Positions 28,001-39,138 of a stretch of DNA of 64,000 nt are shown in pieces. Source of the DNA: Dioscorea cayenensis subsp. rotundata (lineage: Eukaryota > Streptophyta > Magnoliopsida > Dioscoreales > Dioscoreaceae). The notes under the pieces are model-generated. The model saw nothing but the letters and a program-made list of their open reading frames with translations, was not told the DNA's origin and did no database searches. Location: assembly GCF_009730915.1 (NCBI RefSeq), contig NC_052475.1:25977016-26041015 (forward strand). The letters are read 5' to 3'. Position 1 is the stretch's first letter, and the number at the start of each line of letters is the position of its first letter. Position numbers and translations under genes: made by a program.

Positions 28001-31000
28001 GTGAATTGGCGTAACATACTTGTGTATATTAGCAATAAAAGAAACTCTCATCCTTTTCATTTAAATAAAAGTGGCATATGCAGCCCTGCTACACCTAATG
28101 TTTCTGGGCCCATTGATTTGTATACTTGATTGATGATTGCACTCAATTTACATGGGTTTTCCTTCTTAAACAAAAAACTGATGTTAGCATTGTTATACCT
28201 AATTTCCACTTAACAATTCAAAACCAATTTGGGGTTAAAATAAAAGGTTTTAGGGCAAACAATGCTAGAGACTACTTCGACCAGATTTTGCCCCCTTAGG
28301 ACTTGCTTGGATGCGGTGTAGTGAGGGTTCATAAAGTAAAGTAGAGTAAAAGAAGGGAATGGAAGGAAAATGGAGGGTTGAACACATATTTTGTTTGGGA
28401 CAAAAGTAAAGTAAATGTAAGTTATCATATTTTTTTTGTGTTTGGTTTGAGGGTAATGTAAGGGACGGAAAGGTAAGGGTAAATACTAATATTACTAAAA
28501 TATCCCTTGAGAAAATGTTGTATAATGAAAAATAAAATAAATATATTTTTTAATTATATTTGGCAGATTAAAATTATGTGATACATCATAATTTAAAATT
28601 AAGAGATAAAAATTAAAATTAAAACCAAATATAAATATAACTTTATTTCATTCAAAATAAAAGAGACATATTTTAAATTAATTTTATCAAATCCAACAAT
28701 ATCAATGGATCCTGGTAACTGCAAAAAGAGGAAGTGTAGTTTTAGGTTGTCATTAAACAATTATAATAAGGGTAAAATTGCCCAATGAAATACCAACACT
28801 CCTTAACCCTCCGATTTAGAGGGTTGAGAAGTGGAAAAAAAATGGGGCATTTTCAACCCCCATTTACCTCTTAAACCTTTGCCCCTCCCCCAACCCTTCT
28901 TCCCAACCAAGGGTTACGAGAACCCTTACCTCCTAAACACTCAAAAACCCCTCCCAACCTTTCACCCTAAGCAAGCCCTTACTTTCAATCACAGGGCATT
29001 ATCCATGATTAAGTACCACACCTCAACAAAACATGGAAGCTGAAAGGAAAAATGGGTTTTACTCAACATTACCCGGGCTTTACTCTTTCAGGAGAATCTT
29101 CCCAAGTCCTATTGAGGATATACTGTTCTCACTGCAAATACATGATAAATAGCCCCCACACGTGCTAGACAACAAGAATTGTATATAAATCATTAATAAG
29201 TTTTTCCTTTATTTAAAATCTCTAATGGCCTCATACCTAGGGTATTTGGGTGCTTTGCCTTTGTTAACATTTATAACATAAAAGCAAGTTGAACCCTGAG
29301 CCATCAAATCTGTCTTCCTTGCTTACTCATTCACACAAAAGGGATACAAGTGTTACAACTCTTCATCCAAGTAATTTTACGTTGCTGCAGATGTCATTTT
29401 CGATGACAAGTCACCTTTTTTTCTCCAAGTCTTATCTTCGGGAGGGAATTCCAATGGGGAAAAATAGTAATTGTGAGTCCTTTGAACCCCTTCAAACCCG
29501 TGATCTTCCTAATGTTCTAGCTCACGCTCATGCCAAGTAGGCCATTCTAGAACTGACATAGATCTAAGAATCCAAGTCAAACTGTGAAGATGATATCATG
29601 GCAAGATTTGACTCACCTTTATGCACACAATCTATTGAAACATCTAGGGCCCAACAAATGACCTCGACATTCCCATTGCTATTAGAAAAGTTACCAGAGA
29701 GTGCACTAAACACCCATCCTATCCACTATCACACACTGTCTCTCTTACGTACTTACCACCAGCTCACTAAAAGATCATTATGAGCTTAAACACCATTCCT
29801 ATCCCTAGCACTACTTTGGAGGTAATATCATAAAAGAAATAAAGGGATGCTGTGAGAGAGGAGAGGAGCGCATTCAGGGAAAAAAAGAGAAATTGTTGAT
29901 AAATTAAAAAGAAAACATTGTTGATTGCTAGTGAATTTTCACACTGAAATACAAGGCTGATGGATCTTTTGAGAGATATAAAGCACATTTGGTGGCCAAA
30001 GGAAACACCCAAACTTATGAGGTAGATTATCTAGAAACTTTTTCTCCAGTTGCAAAAATGAATACTGTGAGAATTATGATATTGTTGCCGACTGACTTCA
30101 ATTGGCATATGAAGTTGAGAATGCATTTCTCCGTCACTTAGATGATGAATTTACATGAACAACCCATCATCATTTGAAAAAGACCTAAGTTACAAAGTCA
30201 ACAACCTTAAAAAGGCCCTTTATGGGTTAAAACAATTTCCTAGAGCATAGTTTGGGAGATTTACAACAGTCATGAAAGATTTTGGGTATAAGCAAAGTCA
30301 AGGTGATTGCACTCTTTGCATTAAGCAATTTGGAAAAAGGAATCTTGTTCAAGAGGAACAATAATCTTACTATAGGAGATTACACCGGCGCTAATAACTA
30401 TGCAGACTCCCTCATGGGTAGAAGATTAACTGCAGAGTATTGTGCTTTTCCTCAAGGCGATTTGGAGCAAGAAGCAGAATGCAATCACAAAGTCATCTGT
30501 AGAATAGGCTATTGCTCAAGGATCACGTGAACTAATGGCTCAAGATTATCCTAGGTGACTTAAGAATCAAGTGAGAACATTTTATGAACCTCTATTATGA
30601 TAATAAATCAGCTATCAATATTGCTCATAATCTTATACAACATGAAAAGACAAAGCGTGTTAAAATTAAGAGACATTTCATTAAAGAAAAATTAAAGGAA
30701 GGATTAATATATATATATGCCCTATGACACATCAGAGCATCAATTAACTGATGTTCCGACAAAATAGCTTCAAAGTTCAAGATTACATGACCTTGTATTC
30801 AAGCAAAAATGGAAGACATCTATTTTTCAGCTCAAGAAGGAGTGTGGATGTGTGAATGAGCTATAAATAGATTAGGAAAAATAGGCTAGATAGATTAGAA
30901 AGATTGGTTTAAAATCCCCATGGACGGGTTCAGTTAGAAAGTTTCCAGGTTTAGAAATGGTTTAGTTTCTTATTAGGAGTCATTTAGTTTCCTATTTTCC

Positions 31001-32655
31001 CTCTTGTAAATTACTATATAATACTGTGTGGTATCAATTCATATGAAGTGAAAAATTCAGAATTCTCTTTCCCAACTCAGAATGTTTTTATTTTACATCC
31101 TTTCTCCAATGTATTGCCATTTTCACAATTAGCAAATGCAAATAATCCATTTGTAAATTGCTACCACAAATCAACCAATATTGCCTAGCTTTTACAAGTA
31201 TTAACCTCCTAGCTTAATAAGAAAGGTGTACCAGGAACTGTGTGGGACACAAAAATGGTAGGGGCAGGACTTAAAAAGCAAGAAAGACAAGAGATATACC
31301 CAATAATTATTTTCCAAGGACATTATTACTATAGAATTTTACAGCAGTTAATAAAGAGTATCTATATATCAGATTCTAGAACCTCACATGATTCAAATTA
31401 ACTGGAGTTAGCTGTTTAGCTAAGCACCAATTTAAGCAGAGAACATAATAGGATGGAAAGAAAGTTCCATGTGAAGCAGTGGAAGTTTTTTGGCAAAAAG
31501 AAAAGGACACTGCAGTGAACAAAGGATAAAAGAAACCACAACCATATGTTCAGAATTTGAAGAAAAACTCAGGAAAAAAATCTATGTCCAATAATTTTTG
31601 TGATGTGCCAGTGAACATAATTTAAACATTTTGTGCTAAAAATAAGTAAAATCAAATGTGAACAAACTAGATTTCAAGGGTTAAATAATTCTGCAGAAAA
31701 AAAGGCAGTCCACTCCATTCAATTTCCAAATATGCTACCCATACATATTCAACACCCTTAAGATTGCTATATAAATGCAAATAGATGTCTAATAAGGGCA
31801 ACTTGATGAAATTAACTTGCCATTAAGAAATCACGTAACTATCGGAAAATGATACGAACATTTGCCAAAAAGGACAAAAATAACGATATGCCAAGATGAT
31901 AAAACAACTCTCACAAGTTAAAATCACAAAAAAAAAACACAAACAAAAATGATATTCATAATTGAGAAAACAGAATAATTTCCTTATTGGATTTCTCCAA
32001 CGACAAAAAAACAAAAAGTGCCAGTAATTTCGATACATACCTCTATAGCAAACAAATAATAACGAATAGCAAGATCAATGTTGCCTTTTTCCTGCAGCCA
32101 AAAAATGGTAAAATATGAAAAAATACACTTATCTAAGTAATCAAACACAATTGCAATTTTAAGGAAAACAGTTGAATTGTTTTCCCTGGCTTGGCAATTC
32201 ATTCATTCTACTTAATGATCACCAATACATGTTTCAATTCCTCTTAAAAAAAAAGACTTACTTTCCAAGCATTTGCCATGTTGCCATAGCACTCTGCAAA
32301 GTGGGGATCAATGGAAAGAGCTTCCTCATTTTTCGCAATACACATATCATAATCGCGCAACTGAAGGAAGAAAAAGAGAAATACAGCTAGTATTCAGTTC
32401 ACATAGGTCAATCAAATAAGAACATCCGAACATGAAGAATGCATCATAGTAAGATTTTGAACAACAATTTCACATATACCCTTGCACTTCAAACCCCAAA
32501 AGAATCTCAATCAAAATACGTAAACATTATATACATATATATATATCCAAACATGCAGAATGCATCATAGTAAGATTTTGAACAACAATTTCACATATAC
32601 CCTTGCACTTCGAACCCCAAAAGAATCTCAATCAAAATACGTAAACATTATATAC

Positions 32656-32688
<33 letters not shown>

Positions 32689-33525
32689 AATTGTAGTTGC
32701 TGAAAAACCTGGAAATAAATTGCTCCAATAAGAAGGAGAACATCAGTCCGTCGTGGGTTTTTCTCATAAATAGCTTTGCAGTGCTCCAAAGCTTGTTGGT
32801 AGTTTCCAGCTTTATACAACTGATGTGCAATGCTCAAGTAAACATCTCCATCAACTTCAGCATTAAAAAAAAGCCATCAGAAACACAGGAAAACAAACAC
32901 TTTCTTCCAAACAAAGAATACTGAAAAGCTTAGTTCTGTAATCTGAAAATTTACTCTATTTAAGCAATAATACATTTCAGATTAAATGCCCACATCAGAT
33001 CAATACCATTCCTCAACTGGTAATCATTTCCCATAACGAACTTAGTGAAAGCAAAATTTGTAAAACAATCCTTTTGAAACACAAACACCACAAAGGAAAA
33101 GCAGAATTAATGGTAGAAAAGGCAAAATTTTGAGTCAATGAAATCAAATTTTTGAAACCGTTTCAACAACCAGATCTGAGCCAAATAGTAGAACTTTACC
33201 CCAAAAATATGACAATTTTCTATCTCAAACATTAAGTCACTTTGATATTTCAGTCACCTGAGACATCAATTTCCAGTGACCAATGACATAAAATAAGAAG
33301 ACAGATTTTCAAGATCAAAAGGCAAACTTACAAAATTCACCCATCCATCAAAGAGTATAAAACCAGGAACATCATTGAAAATCACAATCTCGGTACCCTA
33401 CGCTCCGACTCTTTTGGGACTGACTATTGTGGATTGCAATGCAATATAAGAAATAAGCAGAAAAAATGCACAGAAAACTCAAACTTTAGGCAGCTTAAGA
33501 ACAACACAAACTGGGAAAAGTGAGA

Positions 33526-33556
<31 letters not shown>

Positions 33557-33813
33557 CCAAGCAAGCATAAACCTTCAATGGACTTCACAGGCTGCAAGGG
33601 CTTGACTTCCGTGGAGGCATCAAACGGTGGAAGCAGATACCCCGCCTCCTCTGGATCCGCTCCACCAGAAGGCCCCGCAAGAAACCCTAGATTCCCAACA
33701 CCACCTGGCCCAAACATCATCGGAACAGCAGCAGCAGCCGCAGCCGCAGCTGCCGCACCAGCTTGCTGTTGCTGCTGTGGCTCCCGACCATCACCCTGCA
33801 ACAAAAGCATCAT
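19014..33813 (-). CDS. SEC: SECRET AGENT-type O-linked N-acetylglucosamine transferase (OGT)
   Basis: Twenty-eight coding exons, all GT-AG and frame-consistent, 1007 aa: 33573-33813, 32709-32854, 32262-32360, 32041-32091, 26658-26774, 26512-26568, 25456-25575, 24524-24586, 24356-24434, 23765-23874, 23595-23648, 23443-23510, 23228-23330, 22901-23103, 22636-22732, 22139-22210, 21983-22059, 21766-21882, 21608-21692, 21356-21523, 20543-20653, 20378-20464, 20158-20285, 19930-20012, 19644-19749, 19417-19563, 19214-19334, 19014-19127. The product transfers GlcNAc from UDP-GlcNAc to Ser/Thr of nuclear and cytosolic proteins. Residues 1-80 hold Gln and Ala tracts, about 81-536 TPR repeats, and 537-1007 the GT41 catalytic region. 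SSDFGNHPLSHLMG places the catalytic-type His near 634. FNQLYKMDP gives Lys near 809 (human OGT K842 equivalent). HTTGTDVLWAG starts near 887. The ATG at 33813 is the first in frame after an upstream stop. The related SPY differs at these motifs. Confidence 0.97.
26747..26998. repeat. Three tandem copies of an 85-bp unit spanning a SEC splice acceptor
   Basis: Units start at 26747, 26832 and 26917. The first two are identical over 85 bp and the third lacks one A. On the minus strand each unit carries a TTTTGTAG acceptor followed by the first 28 bases of SEC exon 5. Only the copy at 26774 continues into the full exon. Confidence 0.95.
27250..31080 (+). mobile_element. Decayed Ty1-copia retrotransposon in a SEC intron (antisense to SEC)
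   Basis: Copia pol domains appear in order, broken by stops and frameshifts. A protease-like DFGATDHM is at about 27538-27561. The pre-integrase/zinc segment KFHCDICELA is at about 27980-28012. Integrase pieces flank the MITE at 28299-28978. The reverse transcriptase motif ETFSPVAKMNTVR is at about 30033-30070. GYKQSQGDCTLF is at about 30287-30325, and the RNase H segment YDNKSAINIAHNLIQHEKTK at about 30596-30655. An LTR-like stretch follows a purine-rich tract from about 30843. No matching 5' LTR is seen, so the element is truncated at its 5' end. It fills most of the 5266-nt intron 26775-32040. Outer limits are approximate. Confidence 0.8.
28299..28978. mobile_element. 680-bp MITE nested in the copia integrase, TSD TTA
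   Basis: The left end is GGACTTGCTTGG. The right end, reverse-complemented, is GGGCTTGCTTAGG. It is flanked by TTA at 28296-28298 and 28979-28981. A 3-bp TTA duplication with such TIRs is the PIF/Harbinger (Tourist-like) pattern. Sequence on both sides belongs to one continuous copia integrase segment, which proves a later insertion. Confidence 0.8.
32431..32672. repeat. 121-bp tandem duplication in SEC intron 2
   Basis: Two near-identical copies start at about 32431 and 32552 (the first starts CATGAAGAATGCATCATAG, the second differs at one base there). They are separated by (AT)n. They lie wholly within intron 32361-32708. Confidence 0.9.
33533..33552. repeat. (AT)n microsatellite just inside SEC intron 1
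   Basis: A TA dinucleotide run about 20 bases downstream (in SEC sense) of the exon 1 donor. Confidence 0.8.
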
Positions 33814-34240
33814 ATCTCCCCGGACTGATCCCAATCCTCAACGACAGAGACCGATCCAGATATCAACCACGCCACCAGAGCGCAGCGATTCCCCGAGAAG
33901 GGAGAGTATAAGGATCAACGCCAAAGACAACGAGCAAGAATAGCGATCGAATTGGAAACCCTGGACGAAATCGCCAGAGCAGCTGCTCCCGATTTAAGCC
34001 ATCGATGTGTTTTCTCCTGCCCCCCCTCAACTAAAATGGAGACGAGGGTCTTCTCGATTCAATCCTAACCGTCCACCCAATTCCCTCGTGTTCGCCGATG
34101 ATCGCGACGCGTGTCTAAATCGCTGTTGATCAACAGCCCAAACGCGTTACCAATCCTGTGTTCGCAGTAGCACAGGAGGCTTCTTATGGACAAATTAAAA
34201 GGAAACACGTGTCAATAATTACTAAACACACCACGTGGCG
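33814..34240 (-). promoter_or_regulatory. SEC 5' leader and promoter with two G-boxes
   Basis: The leader is GC-richer than its surroundings up to about 34160. CACGTG occurs at 34206-34211 (within ACACGTGT) and 34232-34237 (CCACGTGG). No clear TATA box was found. Regulation by bZIP/bHLH factors is only inferred. Confidence 0.45.
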
Positions 34241-35704
34241 TTCATTCAGTGGGTGTTGAAAAGCGAGGGGTGGAAAAAAAGGTGCGTCGAGGAGGCTCCA
34301 AGAAAGGTATCTCTTTCTCTCTAAAGTAAACGTTTTTTTTTTAAGGATTTTGACTAGTGCTTGGTGTGTTGTCACAATTTCAGAGTTTTAGACAAATTTG
34401 AAAAGAAATTCTTGGATTAGATAAGATTTTATTTGCCTTTTCTTTTCATTTGAAGATCAAGGATGAAAGATTAAAAATATATATATATATATATATATTT
34501 ATTTATTTATTAATTTTTTTATGTTTCAAGTAAAACTTGAACATGTTGCAACTTTTGATCGGATTAAGAGAATATTAGACAACTAGTTGCTTCAAAATAG
34601 AAAAAGTTGTTGGCTTACATCCACACTATAATATCTCTTGGGTTTTTGTTGGATAGCCTTCTCACCTTGTTGTCCATAAACTGATCTTCTAGCATTATCT
34701 ATTTTATAAGATAAAGTTTGCAATCTAATCTAAGAGCAAACATCTAGATATAAGTGTAAATAATTTACTTTAATTATAGAAAAAAATGAAAAAAAAAAAA
34801 ACCACTTCGATTAAAAAGACAACAAAGTACAACATGGAAGGAACATTTGTGCATAAATTAGTTCTAACTCATTCATATTTATAAAAAATATATATATATT
34901 TTATAAATGTAAAAATCTCAATCTCAATCAACACAACAAACACAAAAACAAATCTATAAAATCAAAAATTCTGAAATGGTTAATTCAAAAGAAAATTAGC
35001 TACACTTCATTGAGATATTTCACCTACATGGATTCCTAACAAGTGTTCTAATGATGTAGAATATTAACTACTTGGCAATATGAGGCATCTTATGTGTAGT
35101 GTCTGATTCTAAGATGGTCTAGTGAGATTACAGTAATAGTACCATGTCAGTGACACCATGTTATATGTGATGCCAAACATCAACAGTTTAGTAGCATAAT
35201 TATTAGTTGACTCAAAAACTGATAAAATTAGAGAAGGTTCATGGAGAGTTGTGCTTCAAGACAAATTAGTGCCGACAAAACTCTTGATAAGGATGGTTGA
35301 AACTGATACGCATATGATATTGCTACATGCACAACTTCTGCCAAATAATAGGTAGCAATATAAGACCTTGCTTTTGATGCATCTGAATTTTGGATGAAAT
35401 ACATAAGTCAATGCACGCGCACAGTTAAACTGTGCATTAAAGAGAAATTGAAAAAATACACATATTTTAAGAGGTAACTTACCATATTGAACTCTCAATG
35501 TGAATTCAAAGGTTATAGTCATAAAAAGGAATAGTAATGCATATATAGAAAAAACATAAAAATTAACTTCACAAGAAGTTTTGATTCATCAAATACTATT
35601 GCTTCCCTCCAACCTAAATTCCACAATTTTGATTATAGATTCAACTCCATGAACTTTTATAGCATCAACAACCATAAACATCAAAGGCAACAAACACGGG
35701 TTAC
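34241..35704. other. Intergenic DNA, no supported gene
   Basis: AT-rich spacer with (AT)n at about 34478-34497. No coding or transposon signal recognised. Confidence 0.45.
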
Positions 35705-35914
35705 CTTATTGCAACCATGAATTAGATCCTGCAAAATCTTCATCCTTTCATTGACGATCTCTTTTCTAATCCCTTTTTTAATCTGATAGATTTTGATAGA
35801 CATGTCAACTAAGGACCATCTATAGCTTCAAACAAATGTAAGGATATAAAAGTAGATTGAAAGCTGAGTCCTTGCTTTCACCATTTTAGCCAAGTTGTGG
35901 CTATCAGTAGCTTC
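35705..35914 (-). pseudogene. bHLH transcription-factor exon relic
   Basis: Read leftward, the segment at about 35873-35914 encodes EATDSHNLAKMVKA, resembling the RGQATDSHSLAERVRRE start of a plant bHLH domain (CIB/BEE/HBI1-type). The open segment 35705-35782 gives 26 codons ending NERMKILQDLIHGCNK, matching the helix 1/loop segment SERMKLLQDLVPGCNK of that family. It is followed by a GTAACC donor at the GCNK position. In-frame stops precede the first segment, key basic residues are lost, and about 90 non-coding bases separate the two segments. I found no helix 2 exon. It is a decayed fragment and not expressed as a DNA-binding protein. Confidence 0.6.
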
Positions 35915-36116
35915 TCAATCCATCTACACAGTCCCCTCATCTTGGATCTAACCACTATTTCAAATATCATTCACAGAGCCCACAACATTAACCTATGGTT
36001 TTGACTTCATGTCATCTTTCTGCTCCATTTGTCACCTCGAACTTGTATTGTATTGCATTCCATGCACAACCACCTATAGATAAAAGTTCTAACTCCAATA
36101 AAACATGCATTAAGGC

Positions 36117-36290
36117 CCTGTTTGGGTACCACTAAATTCCATAGGGAATGGTGGTAGTTCCTATGAAATTTAATATTATGTAAGAAATTACAATAATGGT
36201 TGTTTGGACATTCTTTTTACAGTATAAAATTACTATGGAATCATATAATTTTATAAAGAGGTGGAAACCAAATTTTTTTTATCATGTAGA
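36117..36290. mobile_element. Possible MITE fragment, left end only
   Basis: GGCCCTGTTTGGGTACC at about 36115 resembles PIF/Harbinger-type MITE termini. I found no inverted partner, so this is a truncated or chance match. Confidence 0.3.
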
Positions 36291-36954
36291 TAGTCATGGA
36301 GACATCTTCTGGGGAAGGGGTGCAAAAAAGAGTCTCTTAATCTAATATGCTCATATCTTTCTATTGCTAGCATTACTACAAAATTCAAAAACCGTTGGTT
36401 TCATCTCGATATGAATCTACCTTGAGTAGGCACCGCACTAACGTACTGTTTTATGACCCGATCAAGCATTACAACTTACCCTTACATCCCTGAATCCATA
36501 TGTCACACACAAAAATTCAATTCTTGAACATTGAGAATCTACTAATTCACCATAAACATCTGCTTACTAATTAAGGCCGACACCAAATCCTAGAAAGCTT
36601 CACTCTATCACTACTTTTTCTCTTCTAACCCGATCAAAATTTATTTTGAGGGTTCTTTGTAGCAAGTAAGAATTTTGTCTTCCTAACTTTTTCGCTTTTT
36701 CTCGAATGTGATATCAGCTCATTTTTCTTTTCTAATTTACATATGGAATCATGATAATCTCTTTACATTTGAGAATTTGCTAGAGTGAAAATTCTTATAT
36801 TTGCATCTTCATGTGGAGGAAAATATTTTATTACTTGGAAATACTTAGATTTGCCCCCAATAAGCTTCAACATTCTAGTGAAGTTTGCAACATCATGCTA
36901 CAACATAAGAATATTTTGAAAGCATGAGTGATAAAGCAAGAATGTCATCATGCC

Positions 36955-37954
36955 NNNNNNNNNNNNNNNNNNNNNNNNNNNNNNNNNNNNNNNNNNNNNN
37001 NNNNNNNNNNNNNNNNNNNNNNNNNNNNNNNNNNNNNNNNNNNNNNNNNNNNNNNNNNNNNNNNNNNNNNNNNNNNNNNNNNNNNNNNNNNNNNNNNNNN
37101 NNNNNNNNNNNNNNNNNNNNNNNNNNNNNNNNNNNNNNNNNNNNNNNNNNNNNNNNNNNNNNNNNNNNNNNNNNNNNNNNNNNNNNNNNNNNNNNNNNNN
37201 NNNNNNNNNNNNNNNNNNNNNNNNNNNNNNNNNNNNNNNNNNNNNNNNNNNNNNNNNNNNNNNNNNNNNNNNNNNNNNNNNNNNNNNNNNNNNNNNNNNN
37301 NNNNNNNNNNNNNNNNNNNNNNNNNNNNNNNNNNNNNNNNNNNNNNNNNNNNNNNNNNNNNNNNNNNNNNNNNNNNNNNNNNNNNNNNNNNNNNNNNNNN
37401 NNNNNNNNNNNNNNNNNNNNNNNNNNNNNNNNNNNNNNNNNNNNNNNNNNNNNNNNNNNNNNNNNNNNNNNNNNNNNNNNNNNNNNNNNNNNNNNNNNNN
37501 NNNNNNNNNNNNNNNNNNNNNNNNNNNNNNNNNNNNNNNNNNNNNNNNNNNNNNNNNNNNNNNNNNNNNNNNNNNNNNNNNNNNNNNNNNNNNNNNNNNN
37601 NNNNNNNNNNNNNNNNNNNNNNNNNNNNNNNNNNNNNNNNNNNNNNNNNNNNNNNNNNNNNNNNNNNNNNNNNNNNNNNNNNNNNNNNNNNNNNNNNNNN
37701 NNNNNNNNNNNNNNNNNNNNNNNNNNNNNNNNNNNNNNNNNNNNNNNNNNNNNNNNNNNNNNNNNNNNNNNNNNNNNNNNNNNNNNNNNNNNNNNNNNNN
37801 NNNNNNNNNNNNNNNNNNNNNNNNNNNNNNNNNNNNNNNNNNNNNNNNNNNNNNNNNNNNNNNNNNNNNNNNNNNNNNNNNNNNNNNNNNNNNNNNNNNN
37901 NNNNNNNNNNNNNNNNNNNNNNNNNNNNNNNNNNNNNNNNNNNNNNNNNNNNNN
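36955..37954. other. Assembly gap (1000 N)
   Basis: Exactly 1000 N, likely a placeholder of arbitrary length. Open frames running through it are meaningless. Confidence 1.
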
Positions 37955-37980
37955 GAAAAGTGGTTCACCAATATGCATGC

Positions 37981-37982
37981 AC

Positions 37983-38017
<35 letters not shown>
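37981..38017. repeat. (GAT)n microsatellite next to the gap
   Basis: About eleven GAT units only 27 bases right of the gap. Repetitive DNA may have caused the assembly break. Confidence 0.9.
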
Positions 38018-38272
38018 GGACAGTTGCATTTGGGACACAGCTCATGCTTCATAGTAAAGACACATACATTAATAGCTAGAAAGACAATGGGGAGGGCCTA
38101 GTTATGTTTTAGTTGTCTGTTCATTCCTTCAATAGTTAATAATGCTTCCAAGATGAGAATGGTTTTGTGGACCATCCCTTATCTTCTTCTTCTTCTTTCT
38201 TAGAGCCCACTCTTCCTGTCACTAGTTTGAGTTTCATGAGTTTTCATGTCATTGAGCTCAGTAAAACACTCA

Positions 38273-39138
38273 GGATCTGTTTGATAAAAAAAAAAATAAA
38301 AAAATAAAAAAAAATAATGAGAGACAGAATAACACAAACTCTTTTATTTCTTATTTGATTTGCAAATATGTTTAGGGTACAACACAACAACGTATTTAAG
38401 TACATCACAAGTTGGGAAAAAAATTATCCCACCAAAACCATGGTATAAGTTTTAAGTTATGGGATAGCACAACAAAAGTCAATTTTACCACACTTTAAAT
38501 CCAAATATTACAATAATTAACTAAAAATGCATCCCATCCAAAAATTTACAGTTGTTATTCAATACTCTACCCGATCTAATCCACGGCCGTGAACCTCCTT
38601 CCCCGGACCTCCCTCCGCAGATCTTTCCTTTTCAAATCTCTCTCTCTTCTCTTGCCTTTCCCCTTCTTACTTTTTGAGAATTCTAGGGGTTTCAGGCATC
38701 CAATTTTTTAAATTTATTTATTAAATAAAAAAAGATTATTATGTTAAGATTCTTCTTATATTTAATTATAATAAACTTATTTAATTTTGTGAATTACAGT
38801 TAAAAATATGAAGATAATTAATTTTTTTAATAAGATAAGAAATGTTAACAAAATTTATAATATATTTTTCATAAATAATTATTAGTTAATATATTTAAAA
38901 TTTTAAAAATATATTTGTGCCAAGTAATTTTAAAATTTTTTTGTTAATTTTCTTATTCCACAATATTATAAGAATATATAAAGAGTATTATAGTAATTTT
39001 ATATTTAATTGTGTTATATTAATTTGTGTTGTCTTTTGAATATCAAACATGGTACAAGACAAATACTTGTACTGTATTACAAGCACTTGTGATGTGTTGT
39101 ACTCTTATGCTGTACCTTTGTGCAAATCAAACGGACCC
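38273..39138. mobile_element. 866-bp MITE, TSD TCA
   Basis: The left end reads GGATCTGTTTGAT and the right end reverse-complemented reads GGGTCCGTTTGAT. It is flanked by TCA at 38270-38272 and 39139-39141. The interior is AT-rich with no transposase. TIR style and 3-bp duplication suggest a PIF/Harbinger-type MITE, though TCA departs from the usual TTA/TAA. Confidence 0.7.

Noticed and set aside
33424-33834. A longer SEC exon 1 reading frame starting at 33834
   Set aside because: The codon there is TTG, preceded by an in-frame stop. The first ATG is at 33813, and sequence after the donor at 33573 is intron.
33578-33943. Plus-strand frame of 121 codons over SEC exon 1
   Set aside because: Antisense of the poly-Ala/Gln tract, no domain, splits across the SEC leader.
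36893-38101. Long open frames of 350-384 codons on both strands
   Set aside because: They exist only because they run through the 1000 N.
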